Notes: generated by a model from the sequence alone, not told the origin. A stretch of 64,000 nucleotides of DNA from an uncultured Dehalococcoidia bacterium (GCA_951813535.1 OX638345.1:1129029-1193028), one strand, 5' to 3'. Shown: positions 49,792 through 58,692, counted from the first letter of the stretch. Program-made: numbers and translations.

Positions 49792-50244
49792 TTACCCGTC
49801 CTGGGGCAGAAAGGCGTTGGGGACGACCGCACTGCCCTGGCCCACGCCGGTGGTATCGCCGCGCTGGTTCTCGACCTTGATGTCCACCGACACCCGGCTG
49901 CCGTTCACCTCACGACTCACGCCGGTGACGGTCCCCGTGAAAGTGATCGAGTCGCCGGGACGGACCGGCCGCAGGAATCTCAGATCAACCGTGCCGGTGT
50001 GGTTGAACACGCTGCTGCCGAAGTAACGGCGCAGGAGTTCCAGGGCGAATGACAACGACATCCTCCCTGAGGCCACCGTGCCCTCGGTTCCCAGGGTCTC
50101 GCGGGCGGTCTCTTCGTCGGTGAATTGGGAGGCTTCCAGATCCCCGGAACTGCCCTCAAAGAGGTTGATCGCCTCCTGGGTCATTTCCTTCACCAGCGGG
50201 GGCAGCTCATCCCCCGCCTCGTAGGTGCGGACTAGCCTCCCCAT
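49792..50244 (-). CDS. MaoC-like hot-dog dehydratase subunit (second gene)
   Basis: 150 aa. Hot-dog fold typical of MaoC/FAS1 dehydratase-like proteins: YEAGDELPPLVKEMTQEAIN at the start, SGRMSLSFALELLRRYFGSS in the helix region, then VDLRFLRPVRPGDSITFTGT (the common D-L-R-F-x-R-P-V-x-x-G-D core) and a final GQGSAVV. ATG 50244 overlaps the stop of the previous gene by 13 bases, so the two are translationally coupled. Together they probably form a heteromeric enoyl-CoA hydratase or thioester-binding enzyme (inference). Confidence 0.82.
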   Translation of the reverse strand: MGRLVRTYEAGDELPPLVKEMTQEAINLFEGSSGDLEASQFTDEETARETLGTEGTVASGRMSLSFALELLRRYFGSSVFNHTGTVDLRFLRPVRPGDSITFTGTVTGVSREVNGSRVSVDIKVENQRGDTTGVGQGSAVVPNAFLPQDG

Positions 50245-50651
50245 TTCTTGCCTACCTCGGTGGGCTGCTTGAGCTCGTGGGTAATCACCCGGTCGATGAG
50301 CCGCCCGTCTTCGTCTACCGAAACCGCCTCGGTCACGATGTAGTTCTTGCCCCGGCGCAGGTACTTGTCGGCGACCCACGCCCGCACGGTGATCGTCCTG
50401 CCGCCGACGGGAGGGTTGTAGCAGTAGAACGCGCAGCGGGCGTTGACGGAACCGGCGTCCCGGTATCTGGCGTTGTACTGCTTCACGTCCACCTTGTGAG
50501 AGATCGTCGGGAAGCTGGCCTCCGGGTCCATCACCCCCTGGCGATAGGTGTCGATCATCTCCTGGGTGAGGAGGTACTGGTACGTCTCGAAGGTCTCACC
50601 GACCTCCAGGGCATCCCAGTCCAGGAGTATTCGCGCATCCGCTTCTACCAT
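50232..50651 (-). CDS. MaoC-like hot-dog dehydratase subunit (first gene)
   Basis: 139 aa. It opens WDALEVGETFETYQYLLTQE MIDTY, the usual start of MaoC/FAS1-type dehydratase domains. PEASFPTISHKVDVKQYNAR and PPVGGRTITVRAWVADKYLR RGKNYIVTEA follow, close to the hot-dog strand pattern of the partner. No intact D-x-x-x-x-H catalytic pair stands out, so activity may require the partner. It is 51 bases downstream of the MBL hydrolase gene on the same strand and overlaps the second MaoC gene, giving a three-gene unit. Confidence 0.8.
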   Translation of the reverse strand: MVEADARILLDWDALEVGETFETYQYLLTQEMIDTYRQGVMDPEASFPTISHKVDVKQYNARYRDAGSVNARCAFYCYNPPVGGRTITVRAWVADKYLRRGKNYIVTEAVSVDEDGRLIDRVITHELKQPTEVGKKWGG

Positions 50652-50702
50652 ATCTGCACTTCCTTACTTATGGGTCAACGTGAAATTGGGACGCCAGACC
50701 AG

Positions 50703-51503
50703 CTAGATGCCCCGCCAGGAGCGCCGTCCCTCGACACGGACGAAATGGCCGAAGCCGGGGTCGGGAAAGTGCCCGGCGGAGACCAGGATCTGCTCGTTCT
50801 CCAGCATATCCAGGACGGAATGCCTGGTGCTACGGGAAACGTCAGGCTGGATGTCGAAAATGGGGCACCAGTCGGTGTAATGGGCCTGGGCCGGGTTGTG
50901 CGCCACGTCGCCAAGGATGTAACCACGTTCTCCGCCCGAGGCGATCATGATCGAGACGTGGCCCGGGGTATGCCCCGGCGTGGACACCGTGGTCAGCTCG
51001 TCTGTGATCTGGTGGTCGTCGTCGATCAGGTCGATGAACCCAAGATCCTGCAGGGGTACCACCTGGTCGCGCACGTGGGCAGCGCCAACGAGCACATCGG
51101 GCTGGGTCCAGTAGTCCCAGTCCCGTCTGGGCACGAGGTAGCGGGCGTTGGGGAAGTTGGGCTTGCCATCGGTCAGGTTCCAGCCCACGTGATCAGGGTG
51201 GAGGTGGGTGTGAACCACTACGTCGACGGCCTCCGGGTCAACGCCCTTGGCTCGCATGTCGGACATGAGCGTGCCATCGGGGGCCTGCAGTCCGGTATCG
51301 ACGATGATCAGCTTGCCCTGCGAGCGGACACCCGTGGTTCCATACCTGCTTCTGGTCTGGTCGTGTTCGTCCAGGAGTTCGGGGAACTCCCGCCATTGTT
51401 CGATGGTGGTATCCGGGAACGGGATCAAGGGAGACCGGACGGGCCCGCCGTCGTTTAGCGCCAATAATTGAACGTTGCCAATGCTCGTTGTGTAGCCGGG
51501 CAT
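50703..51503 (-). CDS. MBL-fold metallo-hydrolase
   Basis: 266 aa metallo-beta-lactamase-fold hydrolase. Zinc motif VVHTHLHPDHVGWNL (HxHxDH), then His in VSTPGHTPGHVSI, Asp in GYILGDVAHNP and a late His in VSAGHFPDPGFGHF. The plan resembles AHL-lactonase-like and related thioester or lactone hydrolases; substrate unknown. It leads the run MBL-MaoC-MaoC. The promoter TTTACC-17-TATGAT lies at 51556-51584. No signal peptide. Confidence 0.92.
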   Translation of the reverse strand: MPGYTTSIGNVQLLALNDGGPVRSPLIPFPDTTIEQWREFPELLDEHDQTRSRYGTTGVRSQGKLIIVDTGLQAPDGTLMSDMRAKGVDPEAVDVVVHTHLHPDHVGWNLTDGKPNFPNARYLVPRRDWDYWTQPDVLVGAAHVRDQVVPLQDLGFIDLIDDDHQITDELTTVSTPGHTPGHVSIMIASGGERGYILGDVAHNPAQAHYTDWCPIFDIQPDVSRSTRHSVLDMLENEQILVSAGHFPDPGFGHFVRVEGRRSWRGI

Positions 51504-51555
51504 TTTGGTATTGCCTCTCGATTACCTGGTCCGCTAGCGGTGTGTCGTTCCGAGC

Positions 51556-51584
51556 ATCATATTACTGTAGTCCACGGCGGTAAA
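51556..51584 (-). promoter_or_regulatory. promoter of the MBL-MaoC-MaoC unit
   Basis: On the minus strand, TTTACC (51584-51579), 17 bases and TATGAT (51561-51556), 52 bases before the start codon. Confidence 0.55.
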
Positions 51585-51741
51585 GTGGGCCGCGTTAGCG
51601 GCTTGATCGTCGGCTTGCGGCCGTCGACGTTCTCCCTGGCCAGAGCAGCCGGCGGGTTGCTGGCAAAATCGTTAGTGTCCACGACACTGAACTGGCCTTT
51701 TTGGGGAAAACTGAAAGGCCCGGCCCGCCGAGCATTCCCTA

Positions 51742-51770
51742 TTGACTCCCAGCGGATGGCAGTCTATTTT
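51742..51770 (+). promoter_or_regulatory. promoter of ABC operon 3
   Basis: TTGACT (51742-51747), 17 bases and TATTTT (51765-51770). The binding-protein ATG is about 170 bases downstream, so the leader would be long. No gene is supported in 51504-51940. Confidence 0.55.
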
Positions 51771-51940
51771 ACGTTGGCCTGTTCAGGGCAATCCAAATCC
51801 TGCGCGGAGCCACGCCGGCATAGAGCTAACTCTGATCAATGTCGATGGGCATACGACAGCGCAGGCTTGGGTCAAGACGGCACGAACTGCGGCATGGCAC
51901 AATGACCTGCCCTATTTTTTCGGAATTCGGAGGTTCTAAT

Positions 51941-53830
51941 ATGAAGCACCAGCGGCTCCCATCACCTCGACTACTCGCTTTCATTCCACTGGCTCTCGTC
52001 CTCATAGTGGCGGTAGCCTGCGGAACAGCACAGGAAGCGCCCGCCGCTGCGCCGGCGGCGGCAACCGCGGCAACCGCGGCGCCCGCGGAGGCCATGGCAG
52101 AAAACACTCCCGTCACCAGTTCAGGGGCGCCAGCGGCTGCGGCCACCGCCGTTCCCGCAGCGACGGCTATGCCGGAAGCCTCGGACGTGGTTGCGCCCAG
52201 AGGGACTTTGACCTTCGGGCTTCCTCTCGTCGCCCCGTTCCACGTTTTCCCGACGGTCACCGAAGGAGCCGGGTATCACCATAACGGCTACACCACCGCC
52301 GAGACTCTCCTTTATATGAACGAGGACAAGGAGATTGTTCCCTGGCTGTTCAGGGAATGGAGTGTTGCTCCTGACGGCGTGACCTGGACGTTCAAGCTGG
52401 TAGAAGGCGCCCAGTTCCACAAGGGCTACGGGGAACTGAATGCGGAAGGCGTCCTCTGGAGTTTGATGATCAGCGGCGGAGAAAGCTCCCGGGTGGCGTT
52501 CAACACCCATATCCGCAGGATCTGGGGGCTTGGCGGAGACGTCAAGGAAGGCAAGGTTGTTACCGGGATTATCGACGAAGGGCGGGCCAAGGCTATCGAC
52601 GATTACACGATCGAGCTGAACACCGGGACGCCGCAGTACGACACCCTGGGTCTGCTTGCTCGCCCCCACGTCAACATCATCAGCCAGGGCCAACTCGAAG
52701 AGGTGGGCGTAGACGAGGCGAGCCGGAACATCGCCGGAACCAGCCCGTGGGATTTCCAGGAGCACCAGAGCGACCAGTTCACCCGGTGGGCTGCGGTCGA
52801 AGACCACTGGCGCAAGACACCCGAGTTTGCCGAACTGGTATGGCAGCACATTCCGGAAGAGTCCACCCGCGTGGCCAACTTCCAGACCGGCAAACTCACG
52901 GCTATGGAGATGAACCTCGACTCCATCGCAGCGGTGGAGGACACCCCGGGCACCAGCTTCGTGAAGATAGCCGGCGGCAGCGGCGTGAGCATGGCCTTCT
53001 ACGGCAACTACTACGTGGGAGTGAACCCTGACGGTTCGCGCACGCCGGAACACGTGGAACGAGTCCCCGGCTTCGATCCTTCTCTGCCCTGGATTTCCGG
53101 CAACCCGGACCCCGAATCCGAGGAATGGCAGAACGCCGCCAAGGTGCGAACCGCCCTGTCCATCGCCATCGACCGCCAGACAATCTCGGATACGCTGCTG
53201 AGCGGCGAGGCAATCCCTGACTCCCTGCCGGCGTGGGCGTTCCACCTGGACAAGCTTCCGGCGGAGTACCGGCAGTGGGAGTTCAATCCGGAGAAATCCC
53301 GGCAACTGCTGGCCGAGGCGGGCTATCCCGAGGGGTTTGACATCACCCTCACGCCCCTGGGCGGCTCGAACTACCTGGAAGTAACTTCCGCCATCGCCCA
53401 GATGTGGGACCAGATCGGCGTCAAGGCTACCCAGCAGAACCTGCCCTACAAGACCTTCCGGCCGGGCATCGTGACCCGCACCTACAACCAGGCGTACCAG
53501 CACACCCACGTGGCGGTTGATCCCCTGGACCGGTGGTCCACCGCTTTCAACCACGAGAGCGCCTGGAACTTCGGCATGGACCACCCAATCCTTACGGATT
53601 TGATGAACGAAGCCCAGGGCACCGTCGATGACGCGGCGCGGTACGAGATCATGGTCGAAGCGGCGAAGTTCATGTACGACAACGCGCTGACCGTCGGCCT
53701 CTATGCCCAGAACCAGGTATTTGCCCTGAACGGGGACACGAACGTGGAACCGTGGATCAAGCACCTGAACTACGCCGAAACGCGGGACCTGACCGGGTTC
53801 GAGTACGCTCCCAACCTCACTACTCAGTAA
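51941..53830 (+). CDS. peptide-type ABC transporter substrate-binding lipoprotein (SBP family 5), operon 3
   Basis: 629 aa. Lipoprotein signal ending in VAVAC (Cys27), an Ala/Pro/Thr linker to about 85, then SBP_bac_5: REWSVAPDGVTWTFKLVEGA QFHKGYGELNAEGV, and the C-terminal lobe FNPEKSRQLLAEAGYPEGFD. It differs clearly from the two tandem paralogues at 19-25 kb and probably has a different ligand. GGAGG precedes ATG 51941; longer upstream frames lack support. It is followed by a small membrane protein and two permeases, with no ATPase. Confidence 0.94.
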   Translation: MKHQRLPSPRLLAFIPLALVLIVAVACGTAQEAPAAAPAAATAATAAPAEAMAENTPVTSSGAPAAAATAVPAATAMPEASDVVAPRGTLTFGLPLVAPFHVFPTVTEGAGYHHNGYTTAETLLYMNEDKEIVPWLFREWSVAPDGVTWTFKLVEGAQFHKGYGELNAEGVLWSLMISGGESSRVAFNTHIRRIWGLGGDVKEGKVVTGIIDEGRAKAIDDYTIELNTGTPQYDTLGLLARPHVNIISQGQLEEVGVDEASRNIAGTSPWDFQEHQSDQFTRWAAVEDHWRKTPEFAELVWQHIPEESTRVANFQTGKLTAMEMNLDSIAAVEDTPGTSFVKIAGGSGVSMAFYGNYYVGVNPDGSRTPEHVERVPGFDPSLPWISGNPDPESEEWQNAAKVRTALSIAIDRQTISDTLLSGEAIPDSLPAWAFHLDKLPAEYRQWEFNPEKSRQLLAEAGYPEGFDITLTPLGGSNYLEVTSAIAQMWDQIGVKATQQNLPYKTFRPGIVTRTYNQAYQHTHVAVDPLDRWSTAFNHESAWNFGMDHPILTDLMNEAQGTVDDAARYEIMVEAAKFMYDNALTVGLYAQNQVFALNGDTNVEPWIKHLNYAETRDLTGFEYAPNLTTQ

Positions 53831-53880
53831 GGTCGGTAAGGCGTCAGGGAGTATCCAGATGGCTCCGGCCGTAAGTTAGC

Positions 53881-54315
53881 TTGGCGACAAGCATCTTCAC
53901 AATCGCTGGGCGCGCAGGGCTTGGATTTCTGATAGCCCTCGTGCTCAGCTACGTGGGTGTATGGGTCGCATGGGGCCTGTATTATTTTTTTACCGACACC
54001 TCATCCAAGCTGCTCCGGGATGTAATGTTCCTGTCCGGCGCGGCGGTTGGGGCCGGACTGGGCGGCTCTTTGACGTGGCTGCGCCTGGATGGCAATTCGC
54101 TGCCGGTACTCTTGCTGATCGGATCTGCGGGTCTCGGAGGCGGGATTATCGGGTCCTGGTTGGGGTACGAATTCGCACTGAACCGAGAAATCAGGTGCTG
54201 CTCCGCTCCGCCCATCAGCGCCTTTTCCCACGCGGCGTTGGGCGCAACCGTGGCAGCCACCCTGGGAACCCTTCTGCTCGGCGTAGTGAGAGAAATCGTC
54301 ACCTTCAGGCGATAA
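53881..54315 (+). CDS. small four-TM membrane protein within ABC operon 3
   Basis: 144 aa, not recognised. Four hydrophobic segments: about 10-37 (GLGFLIALVLSYVGVWVAWG), 47-65, 74-94 (LPVLLLIGSAGLGGGIIGSW) and 112-136 (HAALGATVAATLGTLLLGVV). Gly-rich helix faces suggest tight packing. The start is TTG 53881; no ATG lies before residue 48, and the ribosome site is weak. It lies between the binding protein and the DppB gene, where the other two operons of this window have nothing. Perhaps an accessory subunit; function unknown. Confidence 0.65.
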   Translation: MATSIFTIAGRAGLGFLIALVLSYVGVWVAWGLYYFFTDTSSKLLRDVMFLSGAAVGAGLGGSLTWLRLDGNSLPVLLLIGSAGLGGGIIGSWLGYEFALNREIRCCSAPPISAFSHAALGATVAATLGTLLLGVVREIVTFRR

Positions 54316-54359
54316 GACCGGGTTGAACGCATCTGAACATCTGATGCTGGGACGTTGAC

Positions 54360-55280
54360 ATGCAACGGTTTTTGATACGCCGATTTTTCCTGATGATCAT
54401 CACGCTCCTCGCGGTGTCGATGATTATCTTCGTCATGGCGCGGGTGGGCGGAGACCCAAGATCACTGCTACTGGACGATCACGCCACCCAGGAGCAATGG
54501 GAGTTGCTGGGGGAGGAGCTGGGGTTGGATAAGCCCCTCTATCACCAGTACGCGATTTTCATGGCTGGGGTGCTGCAAGGTGATTTCGGCGAGTCGATCA
54601 GCCAGCGCCGGCCGGTGCTGGAGGTAGTCGCAGAGAAAATCCCGGCGACGCTCCAGCTTGGCGGGGCTGCCTTCCTGCTCGCGCTTCTCGTCGGGATACC
54701 CCTGGGCGTGATGTCGGCAGTGATGCGGGGCAGCGTTCTGGACCAGGTCGGAAGGGCCGTGGCCTTGATCGGACAGGCGGCGCCGTCTTTCTGGCTGGGC
54801 ATCATGTTCATTTTCTTCTTTGCCGTGTTCCTGGGGTGGGTGCCTCCTTCCGGAAGGCAGGACTGGAACAGCTTCGTGCTGCCAACAGTCACCCTGGCAT
54901 GGGGCGGGTTCCTGGCCGGCAGCCTGCGTTTGATGCGCTCGGCGATGCTGGACACGCTGGACACGGAATACATCAAACTGGCCCGGGCCAAAGGGTTGCC
55001 CGCCCGGGCGATCATCTGGAAGCATGCATTCCGCAATGCCCTGATACCGCCGTTGACCCTGGCGGGCGTATCGATGCCGGCAATCCTCACGGGCTCCATC
55101 ACCACCGAGTTGGTATTCGCGTGGCCCGGCATGGGCCAATTGGCAGTGCAGGCCCTCTGGTCGTCGGACTACCCGCTGATCCAGGGGCTGACCATCATGT
55201 TCACGTTGGGGTATGTATTCGTCGCGTTGACGGTTGACATACTCTACGCTTACATCGACCCCAGAATCCGATACCTGTAG
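54360..55280 (+). CDS. peptide/nickel-type ABC transporter permease (DppB/OppB family), operon 3
   Basis: 306 aa. N-terminal TM (RRFFLMIITLLAVSMIIFVM), LGLDKPLYHQYAIFMAGVLQ GDFGESI, permease loop EYIKLARAKGLPARAIIWKH, and ending DILYAYIDPRIRYL. Motifs and length are standard. It forms the channel with the following DppC protein. It lies 44 bases after the small membrane protein gene. Confidence 0.94.
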   Translation: MQRFLIRRFFLMIITLLAVSMIIFVMARVGGDPRSLLLDDHATQEQWELLGEELGLDKPLYHQYAIFMAGVLQGDFGESISQRRPVLEVVAEKIPATLQLGGAAFLLALLVGIPLGVMSAVMRGSVLDQVGRAVALIGQAAPSFWLGIMFIFFFAVFLGWVPPSGRQDWNSFVLPTVTLAWGGFLAGSLRLMRSAMLDTLDTEYIKLARAKGLPARAIIWKHAFRNALIPPLTLAGVSMPAILTGSITTELVFAWPGMGQLAVQALWSSDYPLIQGLTIMFTLGYVFVALTVDILYAYIDPRIRYL

Positions 55281-55365
55281 GAGATACGGATGCTCAACCA
55301 GTGAGGCGGCGCCCCCGCCGCGCCGAGGATCCACGTTTCCAGAAGAGAAGGCCCGGAGAAGTCAA

Positions 55366-56421
55366 ATGGCCAACGCTACAGTTCTTGCTCCCGCCCCACC
55401 CGTCATCGTGCGGGCGCTCCGGGCCATCTCGCGCTGGCGCCGCCCGGTCCTGATCATTCCAGTGTTTATCCTGACAATGGTCGTGGTGGCCGGAATCACC
55501 GCCGACTGGATATCCCCGTACGACCCGAATGTAGGGGACCCGAACCACCGCCTTCAACCGGGGTTCTGGGCGTACGAGCCCGTGCCGCCAGTGATAGTAA
55601 CCAAAGAGGTGGTGGCGGTAATCAGCCCCAGCGACATCGAAAAACAGAAAGTACAGATCACTGAATACAATGCCGTGCAGATCGACCCCAACGCGGTTAT
55701 CGGCGACAAACTGGACGTGGTCGTGCGGGAAGGCATCGATACGCTTTATATCCTGGGCACCGACCACCTGGGGCGCGATCTGTTTACCCGGATCATTCAT
55801 GGCGCGCGCGTTTCCCTAGTGATGGCCGGTCTGACGCTGCTGGTGGGCGGTACGATGGGCACAGTGCTCGGACTGACCGCCGGATGGCACGGCGGGTGGG
55901 TCGACGAGGTCGTAATGCGCATGGTGGACATCATACTTGCGCTCCCGCTAATCCTGGTCGCACTGGTATTGGTTGTCGCGCTCGGACCATCCTTCCAGCT
56001 GATCATCGTGATAATGGCAATAGCCATCTGGCCGCTCTTCACCCGCGTGACGCGGGGAGAGGTGCTGCGCGTCAAGACGGCGGACTACGTCGCATTGGCC
56101 CGCGTAGCCGGGGCCGGGACGATTCGCATCATGATAGTCCACATCCTGCCGGGGATAGCCAACAGCGTGATTGTGGTGGCAACCCTGCTGGTGGGAGTGG
56201 TCATCCTGCTGGAGGCCGCCCTTAGCTTCCTGGGAGCAGGCGTGCCGCCGCCGACGCCAGCGTGGGGGTCCATGCTCTCCGAGGGCCGGGATCGGATCGC
56301 AATCGCGTGGTGGATTTCGTCGCTGCCTGGACTGGCAATATTCCTGACGGTGCTGTCCCTGAACCTGTTCGGTGACTGGCTGAGGGATGCCCTGGACCCC
56401 AGGCTGCGGCAACTGGAGTAG
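55366..56421 (+). CDS. peptide/nickel-type ABC transporter permease (DppC/OppC family), operon 3
   Basis: 351 aa, longer than its two homologues here (about 303-309) because of an extended extracytoplasmic segment between TM1 and the permease domain (about residues 45-130, including AVISPSDIEKQKVQITEYNA). The OppC signature is LGTDHLGRDLFTRIIHGARV. The loop DYVALARVAGAGTIRIMIVH and the ending WLRDALDPRLRQLE are standard. ATG 55366 with GGAGAAG upstream is used; the longer frame to 55234 overlaps the DppB gene. Terminator at 56459-56509. Confidence 0.92.
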   Translation: MANATVLAPAPPVIVRALRAISRWRRPVLIIPVFILTMVVVAGITADWISPYDPNVGDPNHRLQPGFWAYEPVPPVIVTKEVVAVISPSDIEKQKVQITEYNAVQIDPNAVIGDKLDVVVREGIDTLYILGTDHLGRDLFTRIIHGARVSLVMAGLTLLVGGTMGTVLGLTAGWHGGWVDEVVMRMVDIILALPLILVALVLVVALGPSFQLIIVIMAIAIWPLFTRVTRGEVLRVKTADYVALARVAGAGTIRIMIVHILPGIANSVIVVATLLVGVVILLEAALSFLGAGVPPPTPAWGSMLSEGRDRIAIAWWISSLPGLAIFLTVLSLNLFGDWLRDALDPRLRQLE

Positions 56422-56458
56422 GCATAGTCCCACCTGCAATCGCCTTGAAACCAGCAAG

Positions 56459-56509
56459 GGCCGACGCTTATGGGAGGGTCTTAATCTGACCCAAGAGCGG
56501 CGGCCTTTT
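56459..56509 (+). terminator. two-stem terminator of ABC operon 3
   Basis: An outer stem ggccgacgct/agcggcggcc (9 of 10 pairs) encloses an inner hairpin gggtc-ttaatct-gaccc and is followed by TTTT. Confidence 0.65.
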
Positions 56510-56519
56510 CATTGACCCT

Positions 56520-57048
56520 TTGTGATGCCCGGTTGCGGTCTGCTGGCGTTGGTCACCCTGCTGTTATGGGTGGAATCATGTCTCTCAATACCCGACCTGA
56601 CCACCGAGAATCGGTCCAGGATCAATGCCAGGATCCTGGATAGAGTGGGGGATCAGATACGCTGGAGAGGAAGCACGGCGCCGAGGCCGCCCGTCGGATC
56701 GGAACATCGGGGCAGACCTTCTAACGCTGGCGGGCGGATTATGGCGCGCCTCAGAGTGGACGAGGCCGGCGCCTGGAGGAGCAGCCTGAGCAGGACCCGG
56801 GATGCCTCAAGGGGCTACCACGGCGCCCGGTTCGGCGGGTGATGGTAGCGGGCATAGTTGCGGCCGCTGCTGAGGACCGCAACGCGGAGCGCCGTTGTCA
56901 CCCTGCGCTGGCCGGGTGTTGGCACAACACTCGCCAGCAACGCCTGGGCTTTGCGCCAGGTCAGGTTTTGGAACAGCGTGGCGAAGGGGATGAGAGCGGA
57001 TGCAATGGCTTCCGGGAGGGTAAGCTCGGGTCGACCGACGGTGAGATG
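56520..57048 (-). pseudogene. decayed IS701-like (DDE_5) transposase fragment
   Basis: Reading the minus strand from about 57048 gives PELTLPEAIASALIPFATLF QNLTWRKAQALLASVVPTPG, then ALRVAVLSSGRNYARYHHPP NRAPW, the N-terminal region of IS701-type transposases (family usually ...YHRVLNRAVWSPLAASRVLL). A TAG at 56817-56815 replaces a sense codon right after NRAPW; the frame then continues as LEASRVLLRLLLQ, reaches another stop at 56655-56653, and the DDE catalytic region is gone. Clearly non-functional. I saw no terminal repeats. It lies between ABC operon 3 and the FMN oxidase gene. Confidence 0.65.
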
Positions 57049-57107
57049 CGGGGTCGACCCGGCTTACTCGGCCTATTGCATGTTTCCAGTTCTGTCCAAA
57101 GACCGGC

Positions 57108-58208
57108 TTAGAAGTCGGGTTGGGGCGCGGCTCCCCAGCCTTGGGGGATGTTGACCAGGTTGGGCTCCAGGTCCTCGACGGAGGTCTGGCCGCAGTAGGC
57201 CATGGCCCGGTCGATCTCTTCCCGGAGCAGTTCCAGTACGCCGTGGACGCCCTCGGCCCCGTCGATGGCCAGTCCCCAGAAGAGGGGACGCCCGATGCCA
57301 ACGGCCTTGGCACCCAGGGCCAGCGCCTTGACGACGTCGCTGCCGCGGCGGACGCCGGAGTCAACGTAGACTTCGCAATTGCCCTTCACCGCATCGACGA
57401 CCTCGGGCAGCATCTCGATGGCGCCCATGGTCATGTCCAGTTGGCGTCCACCGTGGGTCGATACCAGGACGCCGTCGACACCGCTCTCGGCGGCGATGTG
57501 GGCGTCCTCGGCGGTGCGGATTCCCTTGAGCACCAGGGGCAGGCCAGTGAGGCCGCGGAGCCATTCAAGCTCGTGCCAAGTGAGGGGAACGGTGCGGTTG
57601 ACGTTCCAGCCGACGGACTCGTCGGTGCCGCGCAGCACGTTCTCCGGCCGGTTGACGCCCCGGAAGTTGCCCTGCTCGAAGTTCCGGTTGTACCGGTTGC
57701 GCAGGTCCCGCTCCTTGGGGCTGGGGGTGGGAGTGTCCACCGTCAGGGTGATGGCCTTGAACCCGGCTTCTTCGGCGCGGCGGACCAGCATTTCGGTGAG
57801 GTCGTAACCCCGGTGGTAGAGCTGGAAGAAGAGGGGGCTGGTGGCCTCCTCGGCGACCTCCTCCATGCTGCAGTTGGAGCCGGTGCTGAGCATCATCAGG
57901 GTGTTGGACATGCTTGCGCCGCGGGCGGTGGCCACCTCTCCCTCGGGATGGGCGCGGTGATGGGAACCTGCGGGGCAGACGAACACCGGCATACTGAGTT
58001 CGTTGCCCAGCATGGTGGTCGAAAGGTCCCGCTCCCCGATGTCGCGGAGGAACCGGGGGCGCAGGGTCAGTTCCTCGAAGGCGGTGCGGTTGCGCCGGGT
58101 GGTGAACATGTCCATAGCCCCGGCGTCGATGGTGTCCCAATCGTCGTGGGGCAGGACCAGCCTGGCACGTTCCTCGTAGTCGTAGAGGTTGATGGGGTCG
58201 AGTCGCAT
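57108..58208 (-). CDS. FMN-dependent alpha-hydroxy-acid oxidase/dehydrogenase
   Basis: 366 aa TIM-barrel flavoprotein of the lactate/glycolate oxidase family. N-terminal INLYDYEERARLVLPHDDWD. FMN and substrate elements: VFVCPAGSHHRAHPEGEVAT, FFQLYHRGYDLTEMLVRRAE, LVLKGIRTAEDA (the Lys of the LVLKG motif), VSTHGGRQLDMTMGAIEMLP (catalytic His) and VYVDSGVRRGSDVVKALALG AKAVGIGRP. All catalytic residues expected for the family are present. The substrate is a 2-hydroxyacid, identity unknown. GGGAGG precedes ATG 58208. It is flanked on both sides by IS remnants. Confidence 0.94.
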   Translation of the reverse strand: MRLDPINLYDYEERARLVLPHDDWDTIDAGAMDMFTTRRNRTAFEELTLRPRFLRDIGERDLSTTMLGNELSMPVFVCPAGSHHRAHPEGEVATARGASMSNTLMMLSTGSNCSMEEVAEEATSPLFFQLYHRGYDLTEMLVRRAEEAGFKAITLTVDTPTPSPKERDLRNRYNRNFEQGNFRGVNRPENVLRGTDESVGWNVNRTVPLTWHELEWLRGLTGLPLVLKGIRTAEDAHIAAESGVDGVLVSTHGGRQLDMTMGAIEMLPEVVDAVKGNCEVYVDSGVRRGSDVVKALALGAKAVGIGRPLFWGLAIDGAEGVHGVLELLREEIDRAMAYCGQTSVEDLEPNLVNIPQGWGAAPQPDF

Positions 58209-58527
58209 CTGGTCCTCCCTTTGGAGACGGATCCTACCTGACGCTCCCCGCCCGGCATGCGGGTATAGGCAGCGTTCTCAGTGGGTAGAGTTGACGGTGT
58301 CCATACTCTACGGCCTGGAACGGCTGCGGGCAAGTCCCAGGGGAATGGCGAGAGCGTTTCGGTTGGAGTGGTGAAGGGTCGCCTGACCCTCAAAACCGAT
58401 CCGGGACCGATGTCGGGGTCCCAGACAAGATGGACGATAGGGCATGCATGAGAGGGTGTCTAACGAGGGTCCAATTGGGACATGGGCATCGGGGCGTAAG
58501 ACGGGGGGTTGGGCGGAGCCTGGGGGA

Positions 58528-58692
58528 GTGGAACGCCCCACCCATCCCAGTGACCGCAGCGACCGAGAATGGCGACTGCTGGAACCGCTGTTGCCACCGG
58601 CCAAAGGGGGCGGTCGGCCGATCACGTACGCTAAGCTGGAGATAGTCGACGCCATCCGCTGCGCCTTGCGCGCCGGCTGCTCCTGGCGGACA
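58528..58692 (+). pseudogene. IS5-like (DUF4096) transposase N-terminal fragment
   Basis: HPSDRSDREWRLLEPLLPPA KGGGRPITYAKLEIVDAIRC ALRAGCSWRT is the N-terminal DUF4096 domain of IS5-group transposases (family: D-x-x-W-x-x-L-x-P-L-L-P...GGRPR...N-A-I-x-Y-x-L-R-x-G-C-x-W-R). Similarity stops after GCSWRT at 58692, where a different sequence begins; the catalytic domain is missing. Confidence 0.7.

Noticed and set aside
51468-51905. 145-codon ORF upstream of ABC operon 3
   Set aside because: It overlaps the MBL gene start and a good promoter; no domain-like sequence.
56522-56842. 106-codon plus-strand ORF after ABC operon 3
   Set aside because: It lies antisense to the recognisable IS701-like transposase remnant.
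57120-58241. 373-codon plus-strand ORF opposite the FMN oxidase gene
   Set aside because: Antisense shadow of a gene with all catalytic motifs intact.
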